Shown one piece after another: positions 33,938 through 42,380 of a stretch of 64,000 nucleotides of DNA. The stretch spans positions 62,001 through 126,000 of the forward strand of contig NZ_WSQA01000002.1 in NCBI RefSeq assembly GCF_009768885.1, in the 5' to 3' direction. Numbering within the stretch: the first letter of the stretch is position 1; every line of letters begins with the position of its first letter. This DNA is from Sphingobacterium humi (lineage in GTDB: Bacteria; Bacteroidota; Bacteroidia; Sphingobacteriales; Sphingobacteriaceae). Made by a program: the position numbers and the translations under genes. The notes under the pieces were generated by a model. That model ran no database searches, had not been told where the DNA came from, and saw only the letters and a program-made list of their open reading frames with translations.

Positions 33938-35209
33938 ATGCAAGTTGATGTGCTTTTGGGTTTGCAATGGGGTGATGAAGGAAAAGGAAAAATCGTAGAC
34001 GTATTTTGTCCTAAATATGATTTAATCGCTCGCTTTCAAGGCGGTCCAAACGCAGGACATACCTTAGAATTCGATAACAAGAAATTCGTATTAAATACTA
34101 TTCCTTCCGGAATCTTTAATGAAGACACCTTAAACCTGATTGGAAATGGTGTCGTTATCGACCCTATTATCCTTAAAAGAGAACTAGACAACCTGAAGGC
34201 TGCAGGATTTGATCCGGTAGGCAAAGGGAAATTGGTATTGGCGCGCAAGGCACACCTTATTTTACCAACACACCAATTGTTAGATGCCGCATCAGAAAGT
34301 AATATGGGTGCCGGTAAAATTGGTTCCACTTTAAAAGGTATCGGTCCTACTTACATGGACAAAACCGGACGTAACGGTCTTCGCGTAGGGGATACTACCC
34401 TATCCGATTTCAAGGAGCGCTACGAGAAATTAAAACAAAAGCACCTTTCTATGCTTGCGCATTACGGGGAAGTTCCAGACTTCTCAGAAAAAGAGCAAGC
34501 CTTCATGGAAGCTATTGAGTTTATTAAGTCTATCCCACACGTTGACTCTGAGCACTTGGTAAACGAGTACTTAAAAGACGGAAAACGGGTATTGGCCGAA
34601 GGCGCACAAGGTACGCTATTGGATGTGGATTTCGGATCCTATCCTTTCGTAACCTCGTCGAATACCACCACTGCAGGTGCTTGTACAGGATTAGGTATTG
34701 CCCCAAATAAGATTGGTGAAGTATTCGGTATCTTCAAAGCCTATGCAACACGTGTTGGTGGCGGACCATTCCCTACAGAATTAGAGGACGAAACAGGCGA
34801 GAAACTACGTCAATTAGGCCATGAATTTGGTGCTACAACGGGTCGCGCACGCCGTACTGGATGGATCGACCTTCCAGCATTAAAATATGCCATCATGATC
34901 AACGGAGTAACCGAATTGATTATGATGAAAGCCGACGTACTGGATACCTTCGAGAAGATTTATGTATGTACGCACTATAATTACCAAGGGGAAACGATTG
35001 ATTACATGCCTTACGAAATCATCACCAACAAACCGGAACCGGTATTGAAGGAAATGCAAGGCTGGAATCAAGACTTAACAGGCATTCAATCGAAAGCTGA
35101 AATCCCTGCGGCATTACAGCAGTATATTCAATTCTTAGAGCAAGAACTACAAGTGCCTATTAAATATTTATCAGTAGGTCCAGATCGTAAGCAAACTATC
35201 GAATTGTAA
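33938..35209 (+). CDS. purA: Adenylosuccinate synthase
   Basis: The 423-residue protein matches PurA throughout: LLGLQWGDEGKGKIVDVFCP (P-loop and catalytic Asp), FQGGPNAGHTL with the catalytic His, GKIGSTLKGIGPTYMDKTGR, AEGAQGTLLDVDFGSYPFVT and ATTGRARRTGWIDL. It condenses IMP with aspartate using GTP on the way to AMP in the cytosol. The downstream pabB gene begins three bases after its stop. Confidence 0.98.
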   Translation: MQVDVLLGLQWGDEGKGKIVDVFCPKYDLIARFQGGPNAGHTLEFDNKKFVLNTIPSGIFNEDTLNLIGNGVVIDPIILKRELDNLKAAGFDPVGKGKLVLARKAHLILPTHQLLDAASESNMGAGKIGSTLKGIGPTYMDKTGRNGLRVGDTTLSDFKERYEKLKQKHLSMLAHYGEVPDFSEKEQAFMEAIEFIKSIPHVDSEHLVNEYLKDGKRVLAEGAQGTLLDVDFGSYPFVTSSNTTTAGACTGLGIAPNKIGEVFGIFKAYATRVGGGPFPTELEDETGEKLRQLGHEFGATTGRARRTGWIDLPALKYAIMINGVTELIMMKADVLDTFEKIYVCTHYNYQGETIDYMPYEIITNKPEPVLKEMQGWNQDLTGIQSKAEIPAALQQYIQFLEQELQVPIKYLSVGPDRKQTIEL

Positions 35210-35212
35210 GAT

Positions 35213-36505
35213 ATGATGGCCAGTGCCATTTTTCAAGTTCAAGCGGATGAGTTTCTTTCCAAGGCCTTAAGTTGGTCTAAAGGGTTTGATCAGCTATGCT
35301 TATTTGAATCGAATGGTTTCCAGAGCCCATATGCTCAGGTAGAACGTATGTTGGCCGTTGGTGCCCAAGCGGTTTTTACGCCAAAAGCAGGCGAGTCTAC
35401 ATTCGAGCAATTAGCACATTTTAAATCCCGGTATCCTGATTCATGGATGCCGGGATTTCTTAGTTACGACCTCAAGAACGAGCTTGAGGAGCTGCAAACA
35501 CAACATCCCAATCGCATCGGCTTCCCCGACGCCTATTTCTTTGTGCCACGCATCTTGATCCAATTTGAAAAGAATCAAGTCAATATCAGCAGCGAAATTG
35601 AAGATCCGGCAGCGGTTTACCAGCAAATCATCAGCCATCATCCCCTATCCCCAAGCTACACGTTCAAGGGTCAGGTGAAGGCCCGCATGAGTCAGGCTGA
35701 ATATTTCAAAGCTTTCTACGGCATTAAAAACCATATCCAATTGGGGGATATTTACGAAGCCAACCTTTGTCAGGAGTTCTATGACGATGAGGCCTTTATC
35801 GATCATCCTGAAGCTTTGTTTCTTCGCTTAAATAGCCTCTCCCCAACCCCCTTTGCCTGTTTGTTCAAAATTGAAGATGCCTATATCCTATCGGCATCGC
35901 CGGAAAGGTTCCTGGCCAAACGAGGAACCACGCTTATTTCCCAGCCCATTAAGGGCACCTCGGCGCGTGGAAAAGATGAACAGGAAGATGCTCGTCTAAA
36001 AGAACTATTACTAAACAACCCGAAGGAAATCGCCGAGAATGTGATGATTGTCGATTTGGTTCGCAATGATATGACCCGCAGTGCGGTTCCAGGCACAGTA
36101 CGGGTCACCGAAAAACTCGGACTTTATACCTTCAAGCATGTGCATCAATTGATCTCCACCATCTCCTGCGAAAAGGATCCAGCGCTTAGCGATTGCCAGG
36201 TGATTCAAAATACCTTCCCTGCAGGATCGATGACCGGCGCCCCAAAAATATCGGCCATGCAGCTGTGCGATCAGTACGAAAACTCCCGTCGCGGGGTATA
36301 CTCCGGGGCTATAGGTTACTTTGCGCCCACCGGTGATTTTGATTTCAATGTCGTCATCCGCACCATCCTCTACAACCGAAGCAAACAATACCTATCTTTC
36401 CATACCGGAGGGGCCATTACCATGGACGCGGAGGCCGAAAAGGAATATGCCGAGTGCATGACCAAGGCTTCTGCCATTCTTTCGGCATTAGGACAATCTC
36501 TTTAA
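35213..36505 (+). CDS. pabB: Aminodeoxychorismate synthase component I
   Basis: This 430-residue chorismate-binding enzyme has YILSASPERFL, the diagnostic PIKGT motif (PIKGTSARGKDEQED) that separates PabB from TrpE (PIAGT), AENVMIVDLVRNDMTRSAVP, and the C-terminal FPAGSMTGAPKISAMQL and RRGVYSGAIGYF blocks. With PabA it makes 4-amino-4-deoxychorismate for folate synthesis. It follows purA by three bases and is likely co-transcribed, although the two pathways differ. The TrpG-like partner is not in this window. Confidence 0.93.
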   Translation: MMASAIFQVQADEFLSKALSWSKGFDQLCLFESNGFQSPYAQVERMLAVGAQAVFTPKAGESTFEQLAHFKSRYPDSWMPGFLSYDLKNELEELQTQHPNRIGFPDAYFFVPRILIQFEKNQVNISSEIEDPAAVYQQIISHHPLSPSYTFKGQVKARMSQAEYFKAFYGIKNHIQLGDIYEANLCQEFYDDEAFIDHPEALFLRLNSLSPTPFACLFKIEDAYILSASPERFLAKRGTTLISQPIKGTSARGKDEQEDARLKELLLNNPKEIAENVMIVDLVRNDMTRSAVPGTVRVTEKLGLYTFKHVHQLISTISCEKDPALSDCQVIQNTFPAGSMTGAPKISAMQLCDQYENSRRGVYSGAIGYFAPTGDFDFNVVIRTILYNRSKQYLSFHTGGAITMDAEAEKEYAECMTKASAILSALGQSL

Positions 36506-36576
36506 ATAAATTAAACAGAATTTCAAGATGTTGTGTTTATTTTTTCAATAAACTAGCTAAATCATTAACATTTTTG

Positions 36577-36584
36577 TATTTTTG
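36577..36584 (+). promoter_or_regulatory. Candidate -7 box of asnA
   Basis: TATTTTTG fits TAnnTTTG and lies about 70 bases upstream of the asnA ATG. Confidence 0.45.
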
Positions 36585-36656
36585 ATTAAAATTATGATCA
36601 GGTGTTAATTGCATTTAGCATCACATTCAACTATGTTTATTTTGTTGTAAAAATTA

Positions 36657-37661
36657 ATGGGACGACATATCTTAAAAAGAGAACAAGCAATCACGTTTGT
36701 CAAGGAAACGTTTGCTAATAAATTAAAACAGGCCTTAAATTTAATCCCCGTTTCTTCACCGATTGTGGTCCTGGATGGAACCGGCATCAACGACGACCTG
36801 AATGGCATCGAGCGCCCCGTTTCCTTTCCGATCAAGTCCTTACAAGACCAACGTGCAGTGGTGGTTCATTCCCTAGCAAAATGGAAAAGAATCCGTTTGA
36901 AAGAGCTGGAAATGGAACCCGAGGAAGGTATCTTAACCGATATGCGCGCTTTGCGTCCAGATGAGGATTATTCGCCAATCCATTCCATCTATGTCGATCA
37001 ATGGGACTGGGAGAAATGCATCTTGCCACAAGACCGCAATCTGGCCTACCTGAAACAAACGGTAGAAAAAATATACCAAATTATCTATGATACCGAACAA
37101 GCAGTACATGCTCAATATGACCATGTTCCTGCCGTGCTGCCCGAGAAAATCCACTTCATTTCTGCCGAGGAGCTGTTGCAGCAATACCCAACCTTTACCG
37201 GCAAAGAGCGTGAAAATGCCATCGCCAAAGCACATGGCGCCGTATTTATCTATGGTATCGGTGGATCCTTATCTAACGGCGAGCCTCATGATGGCCGTGC
37301 GGCAGATTATGACGATTGGAGTACCGATAATGAAAAGGGCTATTGCGGCTTAAATGGCGATATCCTGGTCTGGAACCCTATCCTAGGAACGGCCTTTGAA
37401 TTATCCTCCATGGGTATCCGCGTAGATAAAAAGGCCCTAATTACCCAATTGGAAATCAGAAACAGCCTGGAACGCCAGCAACTAACCTTCCATCAGATGT
37501 TATTGAACGATTTATTGCCGGAATCTATAGGTGGCGGAATCGGACAATCCCGCATCTGCATGTTTATGCTTAAATTACAGCACATTGGCCAGGTACAAGT
37601 GAGTATCTGGGACCAACTCAAAAAAGAAGAACTTTCCAGTAAGGGCGTCGAACTCTTATAA
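36657..37661 (+). CDS. asnA: Aspartate-ammonia ligase
   Basis: The 334-residue protein matches the ammonia-dependent asparagine synthetase AsnA, which has a class II tRNA-synthetase-like fold. Landmarks are VSSPIVVLDGTGINDDLNG, ERPVSFPIKS, QAVVVHSLAKWKR-like sequence near residues 60-80, IYVDQWDWEKCI, DYDDWSTDNEKGYCGLNGDI and GGGIGQSRICMFML. It makes asparagine from aspartate, ammonia and ATP. Its start is 151 bases after pabB and a TATTTTTG box lies in the gap. A perfect inverted repeat follows the stop. Confidence 0.96.
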   Translation: MGRHILKREQAITFVKETFANKLKQALNLIPVSSPIVVLDGTGINDDLNGIERPVSFPIKSLQDQRAVVVHSLAKWKRIRLKELEMEPEEGILTDMRALRPDEDYSPIHSIYVDQWDWEKCILPQDRNLAYLKQTVEKIYQIIYDTEQAVHAQYDHVPAVLPEKIHFISAEELLQQYPTFTGKERENAIAKAHGAVFIYGIGGSLSNGEPHDGRAADYDDWSTDNEKGYCGLNGDILVWNPILGTAFELSSMGIRVDKKALITQLEIRNSLERQQLTFHQMLLNDLLPESIGGGIGQSRICMFMLKLQHIGQVQVSIWDQLKKEELSSKGVELL

Positions 37662-37675
37662 AATCTATAAAATTC

Positions 37676-37727
37676 ACAAAAATAATACTAATAATTTTAG
37701 TAAATAACTTATTAGTATTATTTTTGT
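37676..37727. repeat. Perfect 19-bp inverted repeat overlapping a -7 box before the nuclease gene
   Basis: The arm 37676-37694 (acaaaaataatactaataa) is the exact reverse complement of 37709-37727, with a 14-base spacer. The right arm contains TATTTTTG at 37719-37726, a fit to TAnnTTTG. The following ATG at 37732 is only five bases beyond the box. It could be an operator, a terminator of asnA, or both. Confidence 0.85.
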
Positions 37728-37731
37728 TTAA

Positions 37732-39126
37732 ATGAAGAAGCCACGCTACGCTATTGTCGATATTGAAACAACCGGAGGATATGCATCCGCCAGTAAAATT
37801 ACCGAGATTGCCGTCTTTATCTTTGATGGTAAAAAAGTAATTGAAGAGTATAGCAGCTTAATCAATCCAGAACAACCCATCCCCTTTCATATTCAGGCCT
37901 TAACCGGCATTACCGATGATATGGTGCAAGATGCACCTCGCTTCGAAGATGTGGCCGAAGACATCTACCACCTGCTGAGCCAAAATATCTTTGTGGCCCA
38001 CAATGTACATTTCGATTATTCCTTTGTGCAAGCCGAGCTGAAAGCCGCCGGCTATGAGTGGAAGGCCCAACGCCTGTGCACGGTTCGCTTATCCCGCAAA
38101 ATGTTCAAGGGTCTGCCCTCTTACAGCCTGGGGAAATTATGCCAACAGTTGGGGATAGTGATTGAAGACAGGCACCGCGCCTACGGCGATGCCAAGGCTA
38201 CCGTTACTTTATTTCAACGCATCTACGAAGCAGATAGCGAGCAGTTTATCAAACTTATTGAACAGAGCAATGCAAAGGAGCAACGCTTGCCAACGCATAT
38301 TCCGGTTGAAGTTTTCAATAAGTTGCCCTCCAGCACTGGGGTCTATTTATTCAAGAATAGCCAAGGGAAAATCATCTATGTAGGCAAGGCGATAAATATC
38401 AAAAAACGTGTAATCAGCCATTTCACCGGCAATAATACAGGGCAAAGGCGGCAGCATTTTGTCAATGAAATCAGCGATATCGGCTTTGAGGAAACCGGCA
38501 CCGAGCTGATGGCATTATTAATGGAATGTAACCTCATCAAGAAGCTATGGCCCATTTATAACCGCGCCCTCAAGAAATACGACCCTAAATACGGATTAAT
38601 CAGCTATGAAGATCAGAATGGCTACTTACGCTTAAGCATTTGCCAAATCCGCAAACATATCACGCCGCTATACGCCTTTAATACGGTGCATGAATCCACG
38701 CAATTTCTCTTGCAATTAATACAGACGCATCAGCTCGATTTTCGCTTATGCGCGTTCTTCCAATCGGCTAAGGCGGAGAAGGATCCGCATAAACCAGAAG
38801 CAAAAGGCGAACTGCCCGATCGAGAAACTTATAACGAACAGGTAAACTTGGCCATAGATAGTTTACAGGCCAATAAACGTAGTTTTGTTATTCTTGGGAA
38901 GGGCCGGCATGCCGACGAGCAAAGCTATATCTATTACAAGGAAAACAGGGTACACGCCTTAGGCTTTATCGATTCTGACTTGCAATGCAACGACATCGAA
39001 GAGCTCGTGATGAATGAGAACCTGGTACACAGTAATTTTTACATGAATAATTTAGTGGAAAGCCATGCGCGGACTTACCCATCCCGCATTATTTACACCC
39101 AAGGCAGCCCTTTAAAAGAGGGATAG
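37732..39126 (+). CDS. DEDDh exonuclease fused to a GIY-YIG nuclease domain
   Basis: This 464-residue protein carries a DnaQ-like 3'-5' exonuclease in residues 1-170: AIVDIETTGG with the first Asp and Glu, VAHNVHFDYSF with the second Asp, and HRAYGDAKATV with the closing His and Asp of a DEDDh site. A GIY-YIG domain follows at about 200-285 (SSTGVYLFKNSQGKIIYVGK, then NIKKRVISHF). A C-terminal part of about 180 residues matches no family I know. The fusion is known in bacteria as a DNA polymerase III epsilon-like/UvrC-N-like protein of probable DNA repair function. It converges with dinB, overlapping by 15 bases. Confidence 0.85.
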   Translation: MKKPRYAIVDIETTGGYASASKITEIAVFIFDGKKVIEEYSSLINPEQPIPFHIQALTGITDDMVQDAPRFEDVAEDIYHLLSQNIFVAHNVHFDYSFVQAELKAAGYEWKAQRLCTVRLSRKMFKGLPSYSLGKLCQQLGIVIEDRHRAYGDAKATVTLFQRIYEADSEQFIKLIEQSNAKEQRLPTHIPVEVFNKLPSSTGVYLFKNSQGKIIYVGKAINIKKRVISHFTGNNTGQRRQHFVNEISDIGFEETGTELMALLMECNLIKKLWPIYNRALKKYDPKYGLISYEDQNGYLRLSICQIRKHITPLYAFNTVHESTQFLLQLIQTHQLDFRLCAFFQSAKAEKDPHKPEAKGELPDRETYNEQVNLAIDSLQANKRSFVILGKGRHADEQSYIYYKENRVHALGFIDSDLQCNDIEELVMNENLVHSNFYMNNLVESHARTYPSRIIYTQGSPLKEG

Positions 39127-40182
39127 CTGGGCATTTTCAGGCCCTTGCCCATCCTCCGATAGAAAATTCGATACCGTAACCCCCAGCAGGCGCACGCGCT
39201 TATCTTCAAAGTTCTGCTTATCTAACAAGTCCATCACGGCACTTTCCAATTCAACAAAGCTTTCAATAGGGCTTAGCAAGGTTTTGCTACGTGTGATGAG
39301 GGAGAAATCCGAAAACCTAATTTTCAAGGTCACCGTTCTCCCCTTTTTGTTGCTCTTTTCGGTGCGTTCAAATACCTTCTCGCTGAGGCGCAGCAATTCG
39401 ATTTTCATCAAGGCCGGGTCTGCCAAATCGGAGGAAAAGGTATCCTCGGCACCTACCGACTTGGAAATCCGGTTAGGTCGAACAGGACGATCATCAATCC
39501 CCCGCACCATATGAAAATAAAAACGCCCTGATTTACCAAAGTGCTGCATGAGCTCGAACTCGTTAAAACGCTTTAAATCACGACCAATATGAATACCCAT
39601 CTGATTCATTTTCTGCGCTGTTACTTTGCCTACCCCAAAGAATTTATGAACCGGCAATGCTTCCAAAAAGGAAACAACCTTAGAAGGACCAATAAAGGTT
39701 AGTCCATTTGGTTTTTGCAGGTCGGAGGCTATTTTCGCTACAAATTTATTGACAGATACACCCGCGGAGGCTGTCAATTGCAGTTCGTTCCAAATGGCCT
39801 CTTTAATTTCTTTAGCAATATCGATGGCCGAGCCAATCCCTAATTTATCGTCGGTCACATCCAAGTAGGCTTCATCCAACGATAGGGGCTCGATTAAGTC
39901 GGTATAGCGACGGAAAATGGAACGGATATGCTGCGACACCTCTTTATACACCTCAAATCGTGGCCGAGTAAACAGCAGATGGGGGCAGCATTGCAAAGCC
40001 ATTCGGGAGGACATGGCCGATCGCACTCCATATTGTCGGGCCTCGTAGCTGGCTGTTGCCACCACGCCCCGACCATCGGGTGAGCCCCCTACGGCTAATG
40101 CTTTTCCACGGAATTCCGGGAAGTCGCGTTGCTCCACGGAGGCATAAAAAGCATCCATATCAATATGAATGATCTTGCGCAT
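39112..40182 (-). CDS. dinB: DNA polymerase IV (Y-family)
   Basis: I use the ATG at 40182, where the conserved opening MRKIIHIDMDAFYASVEQRD begins; the longer frame adds seven residues. The 356-residue protein has the catalytic DMD and SLDEAYLDVT acidic residues, YEARQYGVRSAMSSRMA, the thumb HhH region (FFGVGKVTAQKMNQMG), and a little-finger domain ending in a clamp-binding-like tail (AQLSLF). It performs translesion synthesis. The tail QLSLF fits the beta-clamp motif. It overlaps the 3' end of the convergent exonuclease gene. Confidence 0.96.
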   Translation of the reverse strand: MRKIIHIDMDAFYASVEQRDFPEFRGKALAVGGSPDGRGVVATASYEARQYGVRSAMSSRMALQCCPHLLFTRPRFEVYKEVSQHIRSIFRRYTDLIEPLSLDEAYLDVTDDKLGIGSAIDIAKEIKEAIWNELQLTASAGVSVNKFVAKIASDLQKPNGLTFIGPSKVVSFLEALPVHKFFGVGKVTAQKMNQMGIHIGRDLKRFNEFELMQHFGKSGRFYFHMVRGIDDRPVRPNRISKSVGAEDTFSSDLADPALMKIELLRLSEKVFERTEKSNKKGRTVTLKIRFSDFSLITRSKTLLSPIESFVELESAVMDLLDKQNFEDKRVRLLGVTVSNFLSEDGQGPENAQLSLF

Positions 40183-40320
40183 ACACAAAAGTAAAAAATC
40201 CAACAGATATGATTACCCTACACAATATAAGGAAAAAGGGCAAGGTAAAATTTGACAGGAAATAAACCGTATTCTAGGCATAATGTGTAGCCTAATCCCC
40301 CTATCCTCATAATTTTATCC

Positions 40321-40328
40321 TATCTTTG
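40321..40328 (+). promoter_or_regulatory. Candidate -7 box of aguB
   Basis: TATCTTTG fits TAnnTTTG; the aguB ATG is 28 bases downstream. Confidence 0.5.
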
Positions 40329-40356
40329 CGCAGAAAACCTTATATGTATAGATAAC

Positions 40357-41232
40357 ATGAGTAAAGTAAAAGTTGGTTTAGTTCAAATGTCCTGTGTTGA
40401 GGATAAACAAGCAAATTTGAATAAAGCGATTGAGAAAGTTCGCGAAGCTGCAGCCAAAGGCGCACAGATAGTGTGCTTGCAGGAGCTTTTTACCTCCTTA
40501 TATTTCTGTGATGTGGAAGATTACGACAATTTCGATCTTGCCGAAGCCATCCCTGGCCCCTCAACCGATGCTTTATCGGTAGTAGCCAAAGAGCTTGGCG
40601 TCGTGATTATTGCTTCTTTATTCGAGAAGCGCGCAGAAGGTTTATACCATAACACCACCGCCATTTTAGATGCCGATGGTGCCTATTTAGGCAAATACCG
40701 TAAGATGCATATCCCGGATGATCCGGCATTTTACGAAAAATTCTATTTTACGCCGGGCGACCTTGGTTACAAGGTGTTCAACACGAAATTTGGAAAAATT
40801 GGGGTGTTAATCTGTTGGGATCAGTGGTATCCGGAAGCATCACGCATCACCGCTTTAATGGGTGCAGAAATCTTATTCTACCCGACAGCCATTGGCTGGG
40901 CAACCGATCAAGACGAAGAAACCAATACCGACCAGTACAATGCATGGCAAACTATTCAGCGTTCGCATGCGGTGGCCAATGGTGTACCGGTAGTATCGGT
41001 AAACCGTGTAGGCTTCGAACAAGATGGCGCCATGAAATTCTGGGGCGGTAGCTTTGTGGCCAATGCACAAGGTAAACTGTTATACCTAGCCTCGCACGAG
41101 CAAGAAGAAGTGGAAGTGGTGGAAATCGATAAAAATCAATCTGATTATTTCCGCAAGCACTGGCCTTTCTTACGCGACCGTCGTATCGAAACCTATTCCC
41201 CGATCACCAAGCGCTTTATCGACGAAGATTAA
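40357..41232 (+). CDS. aguB: N-carbamoylputrescine amidase
   Basis: This 291-residue nitrilase-superfamily amidase has the Glu-Lys-Cys triad: Glu in VCLQELFTSLYFCDVEDY, Lys in GKYRKMHIPDDPAFYEKFYF, and Cys in IGVLICWDQWYPEASRIT. The sequence around these residues is that of AguB. It hydrolyses N-carbamoylputrescine to putrescine, CO2 and ammonia in the cytosol. It is followed 60 bases later by aguA, the preceding step of the pathway, which strengthens the assignment. Confidence 0.95.
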   Translation: MSKVKVGLVQMSCVEDKQANLNKAIEKVREAAAKGAQIVCLQELFTSLYFCDVEDYDNFDLAEAIPGPSTDALSVVAKELGVVIIASLFEKRAEGLYHNTTAILDADGAYLGKYRKMHIPDDPAFYEKFYFTPGDLGYKVFNTKFGKIGVLICWDQWYPEASRITALMGAEILFYPTAIGWATDQDEETNTDQYNAWQTIQRSHAVANGVPVVSVNRVGFEQDGAMKFWGGSFVANAQGKLLYLASHEQEEVEVVEIDKNQSDYFRKHWPFLRDRRIETYSPITKRFIDED

Positions 41233-41292
41233 CACAACATACAATATTTAGAACAATGCTTTTTAGGAAGCATTGTTTTTTTACACTATAGC

Positions 41293-42366
41293 ATGAGTAC
41301 CGAAAACAACCAATCCATATATAATTACGCGGATACCCCAAAAGCCCAAGGCTTTTCATTCCCTGCGGAATGGCACCAACAAGAGGCCCTATGGTTAAGC
41401 TGGCCACACAAAGAAGAATCATGGCCCGGCAAAATCGACACCATTTATGCGCCTTATTCTGCCTTCATTAAACTGGTTGCCGCCGACCAAAAAGTACGCA
41501 TCAACGTGGCTGATGAAGCCATGAAAGCCTTTGCAACGGCTCATATTGAAGCTTCAGGTGCCAACATGGCCAATGTTAGCTTTCACTTCAACCCGACCAA
41601 TGATGCCTGGTGTCGTGACCATGGTCCGGCATTCGTTTTGAACAAGGAAACCGGCGAAAAGGCAGTGGTAGATTGGGGCTACAATGCCTGGGGCGGCAAA
41701 TACCCTCCATATGACCTTGACGATGTGGTACCTACGCGTATTGCCGAAGAATTTGGATTAAAATTATTTACCCCGCCCATTGTGATGGAAGGTGGATCGG
41801 TAGAGTTCAATGGCGCAGGAACCGTATTAACCACGACGGCTTGTTTATTGAATGAAAACCGGAACCCAACGCTTACAAAAGAGCAAATTGAGCAATACCT
41901 GAAAGATTATTACGGACAGGAGCAAGTGCTTTGGTTGGGCGATGGTATTATTGGTGATGACACCGATGGCCATATCGACGATATTACGCGTTTTGTGAAC
42001 GAAGATACCGTACTGACCGTCGTGGAGGAAGATCCAAACGATGAAAACTACCCTATTCTTCAGGAAAACCTAGAGAAGCTAAAGGAAATGCGTTTATTGG
42101 ATGGAAGACCCCTACAAATTGTGGAATTGCCGATGCCGAAACCGGTGGTTTATGATGATCAGCAATTACCTGCCTCCTATGCCAATTTCTACATTGCCAA
42201 TAAAGTGGTGGTGGTGCCAGTATTTAACGATAAAAATGATCAACGTGCATTGGATATTATCCAATCCTGCTTTCCTGATCGCAAAGTAATCGGAATCGAT
42301 TCAGTGGATATTATTTGGGGCTTGGGAAGTTTCCACTGCTTAAGTCAACAAGAACCTACAATATAA
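41293..42366 (+). CDS. aguA: Agmatine deiminase
   Basis: The 357-residue protein is a peptidylarginine-deiminase-fold enzyme. It has EWHQQEALWLSWPHKEESWP at the start, NDAWCRDHGPAF, WGYNAWGGKYPPYDLDD, MEGGSVEFNGAGT, IGDDTDGHIDDITRFV with the catalytic His and Asp, and the nucleophile Cys in GLGSFHCLSQQEP. It converts agmatine to N-carbamoylputrescine. With aguB it forms a two-step route from decarboxylated arginine to putrescine. A porin gene begins 14 bases after its stop. Confidence 0.96.
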   Translation: MSTENNQSIYNYADTPKAQGFSFPAEWHQQEALWLSWPHKEESWPGKIDTIYAPYSAFIKLVAADQKVRINVADEAMKAFATAHIEASGANMANVSFHFNPTNDAWCRDHGPAFVLNKETGEKAVVDWGYNAWGGKYPPYDLDDVVPTRIAEEFGLKLFTPPIVMEGGSVEFNGAGTVLTTTACLLNENRNPTLTKEQIEQYLKDYYGQEQVLWLGDGIIGDDTDGHIDDITRFVNEDTVLTVVEEDPNDENYPILQENLEKLKEMRLLDGRPLQIVELPMPKPVVYDDQQLPASYANFYIANKVVVVPVFNDKNDQRALDIIQSCFPDRKVIGIDSVDIIWGLGSFHCLSQQEPTI

Positions 42367-42380
42367 ATAAAAACTTATAA

